Assembly (NCBI GenBank): GCA_029012165.1
Contig: JAQXLO010000062.1
Location: 1-5,689, forward strand
Direction: 5' to 3'
From: Oscillospiraceae bacterium
Lineage (GTDB): Bacteria > Bacillota > Clostridia > Oscillospirales > Acutalibacteraceae
Length of the DNA stretch: 5,689 bases
Shown here: positions 1 through 4,249 of the stretch, one piece after another
How the letters are laid out: the number at the start of each line of letters is the position of its first letter
Position numbering within the stretch: the stretch's first letter is position 1
Made by a program: the position numbers and the translations under genes
The notes under the pieces: model-generated
Database searches by the model: none
Seen by the model: the letters and a program-made list of their open reading frames with translations, nothing else
Told to the model about the DNA's origin: nothing

Positions 1-63
1 CTTGGGGGTTATATCCGTTACACGGCGAAACCAGTAATCGGGGTAAGCATGCTTTTTGATGAT
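1..63 (-). CDS. Probable YqeG-family HAD phosphatase, N-terminal fragment
   Basis: Only about 21 codons are visible before the gene leaves the window on its 3' side. The readable peptide contains YPDYWFRRVTDITP, which resembles the opening of clostridial YqeG-type HAD-IIIA phosphatases (aromatic/proline start, then a 'VTDITP' segment before the catalytic DxDNT loop, which would lie outside the window). A strong AAAGGAGG Shine-Dalgarno (69-76) overlaps the stop codon of the preceding gene, so this is probably the next cistron of the same operon. No ATG, GTG, TTG or CTG occurs in this frame between an in-frame stop at 115-117 and the window edge. The chosen start is the first of two consecutive ATC codons (63-61 and 60-58), placed 5 and 8 nt after the Shine-Dalgarno. 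A non-standard AUC start, a sequencing error, or an unrelated start further on are all possible. The family call rests on very few residues. Confidence 0.45.
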   Translation of the reverse strand, partial: MIKKHAYPDYWFRRVTDITPK

Positions 64-68
64 GTATT

Positions 69-76
69 CCTCCTTT
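69..76 (-). promoter_or_regulatory. Strong ribosome binding site for the left-edge gene
   Basis: The minus strand reads AAAGGAGG and overlaps the TAA stop of the yhcH-family gene (75-77). It is the best Shine-Dalgarno in the leftward operon, yet no ATG, GTG or TTG follows at a suitable distance in any frame. The nearest ATG (49-47) is 19 nt away and opens a frame of only 10 codons. The site therefore points to initiation at one of the two ATC codons at 63-58. Confidence 0.75.
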
Positions 77-536
77 AATCCAGCGCTATCTTCACGACGA
101 TCTTCGTCACTTTTCTATCTTTGCCCGTGTACAGGCAGGGCATATGGGCGTCCTGCGGCAGCAGCAGTGCGCAGTATCCCGCCGGCAGTACGGTGTCCAC
201 GACACACGTACCGGTGTAAAAGGCGATGTCGCCGCCCTTGGAGTATTCCTCCCGTGTCTCGGTCAGCGTGTCGTCCAGCGCCGCCCAGCCGATGGCCTCC
301 TCGCCGCAGATCACCGCCTGCAGGTCGGCATACCGGCGGTGTGCCTCAAACTGTGCGCCCTCTCTGTCCTTGGCGTCATAGGTGGACACGTTGGCAAAGA
401 TCCGCTCGCCGTCTATCTCGTACCGTCCGTCGGCACGGGGCGCTTTCCAAAAGTCCTGTACGAATGCGGCGGCCTTATCCAGCCCCGGCAGCAGGGCGCT
501 GTACTTGTCGATATTTTCGATCTTATCTACGATCAT
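75..536 (-). CDS. YhcH/YjgK/YiaL family protein (DUF386, cupin-like)
   Basis: This 153-residue protein has the usual length of the YhcH/YjgK/YiaL family, a beta-sandwich cupin-like fold related to EbgC (the beta subunit of evolved beta-galactosidase). Family hallmarks are visible: FEAHRRYADLQ around residues 63-73 with H66, a PQDAHMPCL segment at 127-135 with H131, and a basic C-terminal strand KVTKIVVKI. In characterised relatives these histidines contribute to a metal-binding pocket, and members have been linked to sugar or sialic acid metabolism. No sugar genes are visible here, so the substrate is unknown. The ATG overlaps the lgt stop (ATGA, 533-536), and its Shine-Dalgarno AAGGAG lies inside the lysine-rich end of lgt, so translation is probably coupled to lgt. 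The protein has no signal peptide or membrane segment and should be cytoplasmic. Confidence 0.9.
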   Translation of the reverse strand: MIVDKIENIDKYSALLPGLDKAAAFVQDFWKAPRADGRYEIDGERIFANVSTYDAKDREGAQFEAHRRYADLQAVICGEEAIGWAALDDTLTETREEYSKGGDIAFYTGTCVVDTVLPAGYCALLLPQDAHMPCLYTGKDRKVTKIVVKIALD

Positions 537-1489
537 TTTGCTTTCTCCTTTTTCTCTTTTTTCATTCCTGCGGTGGGGTCGGAAAAGTAGTCGATGCCGT
601 CAATGGGTTTCGGGTGCCGCACGGCACGAATCCAGAACACGACCAGCAGTACCAGACACACGGACGCCAGTGCGATGGACAGCAGCTGGGAAACACGGAA
701 GGCGCCGATATACAGACTGTCCGTCCGCAGTCCCTCCACAACGGCACGCTCTGCGCCGTACCATACGCCGTATGCCAAAAACATCTGTCCGCTGAAGCGG
801 CGCATCTTGCGGCAGAGAATGTACAGAACCAGAACACCCAGCAGGCACCACAGGGACTCGTACAAAAACGTGGGATGAACATACGCCTTGTTTTCCAGCG
901 TCCCGGCCTCTACGGTGATGCCGTTCTTGGCGAACAGCGCCTGATGGCTCTGGATGTAGCGCATGGTCTTTTCACTCCACATTCCCCACGGCAGGTCGGT
1001 GTTGGTGCCGAAGGCCTCCTGATTGGCGAAGTTACCCCACCGGCCGATCCCCTGCCCGACCAGCAGGGAAATGCCTGCGCAGTCCAGCAGGTTCAAAAAG
1101 TTCAGCTTGCGCACCTTGCAGGTGACAAACGCCGCCGCAAGTCCGCCGATGATGCCGCCGTATATGGCCAATCCCCCGTTCCAGATCTTGATGATCTCGG
1201 CGGGGTTCTGCCCGTAGTAGTCCCACTCGAAAATGCAGTAGTACAGCCGTGCGCACACGATCCCGCACAAAGTGCCGGCGATGAGCACGTCCACCATTTT
1301 GTCGAGGCTCATTTTCCACGTGTAGGCGATGCGTCCGCCCAGCAGTGTCGCCAGCAAAAAGCCGAAGGCGATGATGGCGCCGTACCAGTGGATGGTGATG
1401 GTGTGACCGAACAGCGTAAACTCTGCCAGAATCGAGCTGACATGAAAAACATGATCCAGTCCCTTAAAATAAACGTCTGTGTATTCCAT
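533..1489 (-). CDS. lgt: Prolipoprotein diacylglyceryl transferase
   Basis: Lgt is an integral membrane enzyme. It moves a diacylglyceryl group from phosphatidylglycerol to the lipobox cysteine of prelipoproteins, the first step of lipoprotein maturation. The 318-residue protein has several hydrophobic segments and the family motifs: HWYG (residues 34-37), the Lgt signature GRWGNFANQEAFG (149-161, with the essential arginine at 150), HPTFLYES (205-212), and GAERAVVEGLR (245-254, where R248 aligns with the important E. coli R239). At the position of E. coli H103 (FHGG) this protein has tyrosine (IYGG, 109-112). Residues 162-204 form a long extracytoplasmic-type insert. The C-terminal tail, residues 310-318, is lysine/glutamate rich. 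The start is clear: ATG directly abuts the yfmH TAA stop, with AAAGGA seven nt upstream. It lies in the middle of the leftward operon. Confidence 0.97.
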   Translation of the reverse strand: MEYTDVYFKGLDHVFHVSSILAEFTLFGHTITIHWYGAIIAFGFLLATLLGGRIAYTWKMSLDKMVDVLIAGTLCGIVCARLYYCIFEWDYYGQNPAEIIKIWNGGLAIYGGIIGGLAAAFVTCKVRKLNFLNLLDCAGISLLVGQGIGRWGNFANQEAFGTNTDLPWGMWSEKTMRYIQSHQALFAKNGITVEAGTLENKAYVHPTFLYESLWCLLGVLVLYILCRKMRRFSGQMFLAYGVWYGAERAVVEGLRTDSLYIGAFRVSQLLSIALASVCLVLLVVFWIRAVRHPKPIDGIDYFSDPTAGMKKEKKEKAK

Positions 1490-2776
1490 TTATAAATCCT
1501 TTCCGTCCATGGGCAAAATGATGGACAGTGCCGTACATTCGTCGTCCAAAATATGCGCCAAACGTGCATGGACATCCTCTATCGTCAGGGAGCGCACCAC
1601 CTGAATGCGGTCAAACAGGGTGCCGCCGTGCAGATGTGCATCCACCAGATTGGACGCCAGATCCTCCACCTCGTTGAACTCCATCACCAGCCTGCCGTAC
1701 AGCCGGCGGCGGGCACGCTCGAAGCTCTCGGCGGAAATGCCGTTTTTCTTCGTTTCCCGTACCGCTTCGCGTATGCGCGCCACGGTGCCCTCGGGATCCC
1801 GGGATTCCCCGGAAAATTCGCAGTCCGCATAGCCGAAGCCGTAGAAAAACTGTGCGCCGAAGCCGTTGTTGATCAATCCCTCGTCCAGCAGCTGCTTGTA
1901 CAGCGGCGCCGAACGGCCGGCGATGGACTGAAGGATGATGTCGGTACAGGCCACTTCCTTGTCCGTTCGCTCCGGGGTGTCGATGGTCTCCTTGTAGCCG
2001 AAGGCAAAGGACGGCACCTGCACCGGCATATGCTCGACGATCTTTTTTTGAAACGGTGCTTTCGGCTCCGGGATAAATTCCCGCACGGCCGCCTTGCCTG
2101 CGGCGGGCTTGAGCACCTTGTCTGCCACGGCAAGGACTTCCTGCGCCGTGGCTTTGCCGGCTACGGCCAGCACCATGTTGTTCAGGTTATAAAAATTGCG
2201 GTAGCAGTCGTACAGCAGATCGGCGGATATTTCGGCAATGGTCTGCTCCGTACCGGCGATGTCGATGCGCACCGGGTGGCGGTGGTACAGCGCACGCAGA
2301 AGATTGAACGCCACCTGCCAGTCGGCGGAATCCTTGTACATACGGATCTCCTGCCCGATGATGCCCTGCTCCTTGCGAACCGTTTCCGGCGTAAAGTACG
2401 GCGACTGCACAAAGTCCAAAAGGATCTCCAAATTCTCCGAAAAACGGTCGGCACAGGAAAACAGATAGCCGGTCATGTCGAAGGATGTGAACGCATTGGC
2501 GCTGGCGCCCGTTGCGGCGAACCGTGCGAAGGCGTCCAGATCCTCGCTCTCAAACAGTTTGTGTTCCAAAAAGTGCGCCGTGCCCTCGGGGATGGTGCGA
2601 AAGGTTCCGTCCGACTGCTGTATCTTGGTGTCGATGGAGCCGTACTTTGTGGCAAACAGGGCATAGCTGCTCTTGTAGTTCGGCTTGTGCAGAACCAGAA
2701 TACGAAGTCCCGACGGGTGGTCGAATACCTGATAGCTTTCGCCCAGCGCCTCGTCCTGCAGAATCGTCTCAGTCAT
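1490..2776 (-). CDS. yfmH: M16 zinc metallopeptidase, catalytic subunit (YfmH/YmfH-like)
   Basis: This 428-residue insulinase-family (M16) protein carries the inverted zinc motif HxxEH as HFLEH at residues 68-72, within EGTAHFLEHKLFES. The probable third ligand is E143 in GQEIRMYKD. The ASANAFTSFDMTGY stretch (91-104) and the DWQVAFNLLRALYHRHPVRIDIAGT segment (152-176, given in outline) are typical of the YmfH branch, called 'EF-P 5-aminopentanol modification-associated protein YfmH' in current annotation. In B. subtilis the pair lies beside ymfI, an EF-P modification enzyme, but a direct role for the peptidases is not established. The chosen ATG (2776) overlaps the yfmF stop by 8 nt, has a GGAAGAG Shine-Dalgarno, and gives normal family length. 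The frame stays open upstream to 3112, but that part is antiparallel-free shadow inside yfmF and has no family similarity. The absence of a signal peptide suggests a cytoplasmic enzyme. Confidence 0.93.
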   Translation of the reverse strand: MTETILQDEALGESYQVFDHPSGLRILVLHKPNYKSSYALFATKYGSIDTKIQQSDGTFRTIPEGTAHFLEHKLFESEDLDAFARFAATGASANAFTSFDMTGYLFSCADRFSENLEILLDFVQSPYFTPETVRKEQGIIGQEIRMYKDSADWQVAFNLLRALYHRHPVRIDIAGTEQTIAEISADLLYDCYRNFYNLNNMVLAVAGKATAQEVLAVADKVLKPAAGKAAVREFIPEPKAPFQKKIVEHMPVQVPSFAFGYKETIDTPERTDKEVACTDIILQSIAGRSAPLYKQLLDEGLINNGFGAQFFYGFGYADCEFSGESRDPEGTVARIREAVRETKKNGISAESFERARRRLYGRLVMEFNEVEDLASNLVDAHLHGGTLFDRIQVVRSLTIEDVHARLAHILDDECTALSIILPMDGKDL

Positions 2777-4049
2777 CGCTCTCTTCCCCCATTCCCGCCA
2801 GCATAAACACCGTATCGAGGGTGATACACTGCGCCGCACGTTGGATATCTTCAAATTTTGTATTTTGAATCTCCTCGATTCGCACCGCCGTGGATTTAGC
2901 GGCGCCGTCAAAGATCTGAATGCCGTACCACGAGCACAGCACGTCCGGCGAATCCGTATAGCTGCGGATGGTGTCGCACAGGGAACGCCGGGACGTTTCA
3001 AAAAGTTCCCGGTCAAACCTGCCCGCCTGCATATCCCGCAGCTGGGCAAGGATGGCTTCCCTTGCCTTCTCTTCGTTTTGCGTTTCGATGCCGGCGGCCA
3101 CGAACAGCACACCCTTGTCCCGGTTCAGCCGTGCCCCGCAGTAGTAGCACAGGCTCATCTGCTCACGCACCACGGTGAACAGTTTGGAATAGGTGCCGCC
3201 GCCAAACATATCGCACATCACGGTCATGGCAGGATCCATGTCCCGCTTATCCTGCATTCCGCAGCGAAAGCCCAGCACCAGCGTCCCCTGCTGCAGCGGC
3301 TGGGTTTCCCGCTCTGTCTTGAGCGCACCGGCTTTTTCGATGAACTGCGTGTGGATGGGCGCCGGCTTACGGACAATGCCGCCAAAGCGTGCCGAAAGCT
3401 TTTTCTCCACCGCATCCGCCGTACCGCTGCTGACCAGCACCGCACGGATGGTCGCCGTCTCCAGCACCTCCCGCCATGCGGCAAAAATGCGCTGCGGCGT
3501 CAAAGACTCGATCTGCTCGGCTGTCCCGTAGCGGTTGCGCCCGAAGGCTTCGTCGGCACACATCACTTCCTCGCACCGCCTGCGTGCATACACTCGTTTG
3601 TCGTCGTCCTCGGAGCGCATCCGTTCGAGCAGCAGCCGCTTTTCCGTCTCCACATCCTCCGGGCAAAACGTGCCGTCCCGAAGCTTCGGGTCAAACAGCA
3701 GATCCAGCAAAAGCTCCGCCGCCTCCTCCGCCACACTCTCGCCGTTGAGAGAAAAACGGTCATCCACGGCGCTCAGGGACAGGTGCAGCATCTGCGCCTC
3801 GCCCTTTTTCGTCACGCTTGCCCCCAGCACGGCGCCGTACAGCGTGTCCAGCCGTCCGTTCAGGGATGTGAAATCCGGGTATTTTCGGCAGGCACGGCGC
3901 ATCAGGTACGGCAGAATCGCTCTTGCGGCGATATCTCCCGAAAGCGGCAATGCCATGGAAAGGCTCAGCTTGCAGGTTTTGAACTGCTCGGTCTGTACGG
4001 CGCAGAGCTGTACGCCGTCCGCAACCGTTTTCAGTAGAGGTGCAGCCAT
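2769..4049 (-). CDS. yfmF: M16-family subunit without zinc motif (YfmF/YmfF-like)
   Basis: This 426-residue protein has the two-lobed M16 layout but lacks HxxEH. The corresponding region reads LPYLMRRACRKYPD (residues 46-59), the usual replacement in YmfF-type subunits. The C-terminal lobe contains SLCYYCGARLNRDKG followed by VLFVAAGIE, a stretch characteristic of this branch. Such proteins normally pair with an active YmfH-type partner, much as in mitochondrial processing peptidase or other M16 heterodimers, and help form the substrate chamber. Here the partner is the next gene, with an 8-nt overlap (ATGACTGA), favouring equimolar synthesis. The start is well supported: ATG at 4049 is preceded by GGGAGGA (4057-4063) with 7-nt spacing and by a good promoter, so it is the first gene of the operon. 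The substrate is unknown. The annotation link to EF-P modification is by gene neighbourhood in Bacillus. Confidence 0.92.
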   Translation of the reverse strand: MAAPLLKTVADGVQLCAVQTEQFKTCKLSLSMALPLSGDIAARAILPYLMRRACRKYPDFTSLNGRLDTLYGAVLGASVTKKGEAQMLHLSLSAVDDRFSLNGESVAEEAAELLLDLLFDPKLRDGTFCPEDVETEKRLLLERMRSEDDDKRVYARRRCEEVMCADEAFGRNRYGTAEQIESLTPQRIFAAWREVLETATIRAVLVSSGTADAVEKKLSARFGGIVRKPAPIHTQFIEKAGALKTERETQPLQQGTLVLGFRCGMQDKRDMDPAMTVMCDMFGGGTYSKLFTVVREQMSLCYYCGARLNRDKGVLFVAAGIETQNEEKAREAILAQLRDMQAGRFDRELFETSRRSLCDTIRSYTDSPDVLCSWYGIQIFDGAAKSTAVRIEEIQNTKFEDIQRAAQCITLDTVFMLAGMGEESDD

Positions 4050-4056
4050 GGATCAT

Positions 4057-4063
4057 TCCTCCC
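4057..4063 (-). promoter_or_regulatory. Ribosome binding site of yfmF
   Basis: The minus strand reads GGGAGGA, 7 nt before the yfmF ATG. It fixes the start of the first operon gene and lies within the short predicted leader. Confidence 0.85.
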
Positions 4064-4077
4064 GTAGGGTTATACAT

Positions 4078-4111
4078 TTTATATTATATATCTTTTTCCT
4101 GTCAAATTCAA
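4078..4111 (-). promoter_or_regulatory. Sigma-A-type promoter of the yfmF-yfmH-lgt operon
   Basis: Two overlapping arrangements are visible on the minus strand. One is a perfect TTGACA (4100-4105) with 16-nt spacing to TATAAA (4078-4083). The other is TTGAAT (4106-4111) with 17-nt spacing to a perfect TATAAT (4083-4088). Either would start transcription roughly 15-25 nt upstream of the yfmF ribosome binding site or just at the end of it, leaving a short leader. The whole stretch is sharply AT-rich compared with its GC-rich surroundings. No operator is recognisable on this side. Confidence 0.8.
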
Positions 4112-4184
4112 GAGAAATATTGTCCCCCTGCACAGCATGGCAGGAAAGTTTAAAGATTATTCACAGTTTGTGTCTTTATTTTTA

Positions 4185-4198
4185 CGAACATTTGTTCT
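4185..4198 (+). promoter_or_regulatory. Putative LexA (DinR) SOS box
   Basis: The sequence CGAACATTTGTTCT contains the perfect palindromic half-sites GAAC (4186-4189) and GTTC (4194-4197) spaced by 4 nt. This is the core of the Gram-positive LexA/DinR consensus CGAACRNRYGTTYC; it departs from the full consensus at two less critical positions. The right half-site overlaps the predicted -10 element of the downstream gene, the expected position for a repressor. Distance to the ATG is about 50 nt. The site is identified by pattern only. Confidence 0.75.
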
Positions 4199-4201
4199 AA
4201 T
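4193..4201 (+). promoter_or_regulatory. Extended -10 promoter element of the phage-like gene
   Basis: The stretch TGTTCTAAT contains an extended -10 TGn followed by TCTAAT (4196-4201), five of six matches to TATAAT. No good -35 hexamer lies 16-18 nt upstream (the best is TCTTTA at 4173-4178), which an extended -10 can tolerate. Transcription would start near 4208, giving a leader of roughly 40 nt. The element is embedded in the LexA box, so repressor binding would block the polymerase. Confidence 0.5.
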
Positions 4202-4233
4202 ATGAATTCTTGGAGGATGCACTCACGCTTTTG

Positions 4234-4240
4234 AAAGGAG
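4234..4240 (+). promoter_or_regulatory. Ribosome binding site of the phage-like gene
   Basis: AAAGGAG is followed 9 nt later by ATG at 4250. It decides the start in favour of 4250 over the upstream ATG at 4217, which abuts TGGAGG with no spacing and meets a stop after five codons. Confidence 0.85.
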
Positions 4241-4249
4241 AGCTTTTTC

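Larger units (their letters stand above)
4050..4249. other. Divergent intergenic regulatory region
   Basis: This 200-bp non-coding stretch separates the leftward housekeeping operon from the rightward phage-like gene. It holds the leftward promoter (4078-4111), a weak dyad CCTGC/GCAGG with an 8-nt loop (4127-4144), and the LexA box with an overlapping -10 element (4185-4201). The rightward ribosome binding site (4234-4240) follows. The composition is AT-rich. No RNA gene or riboswitch was recognised. Confidence 0.8.

Noticed and set aside
56..1495. A 479-codon plus-strand open frame across the yhcH and lgt genes
   Set aside because: It is antisense to two clear genes, has low-complexity Arg/Pro/Cys-rich content and no recognisable domain; it reflects the GC-rich codon pattern of the opposite strand.
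1553..2806. A 417-codon plus-strand open frame across yfmH
   Set aside because: Antisense shadow in step with the yfmH codons, with no plausible ribosome binding site or family motif.
2777..3112. Upstream extension of yfmH by 112 codons
   Set aside because: It lies wholly inside yfmF in another frame, is Arg/Cys-rich and has no M16 similarity; the ATG at 2776 gives the normal family length.
2841..4037. A 398-codon plus-strand open frame across yfmF
   Set aside because: Antisense shadow of yfmF; its protein shows no domain-like pattern.
4127..4144. Dyad CCTGC-8 nt-GCAGG between the divergent promoters
   Set aside because: Only five base pairs with a large loop and no T-run, so it is too weak to call a terminator; an operator cannot be excluded but is not supported.
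4217..4234. Five-codon mini reading frame (ATG CAC TCA CGC TTT TGA) in the leader of the phage-like gene
   Set aside because: The TGGAGG directly touches its ATG, so spacing is too short for initiation, and there is no attenuator-like structure after it.
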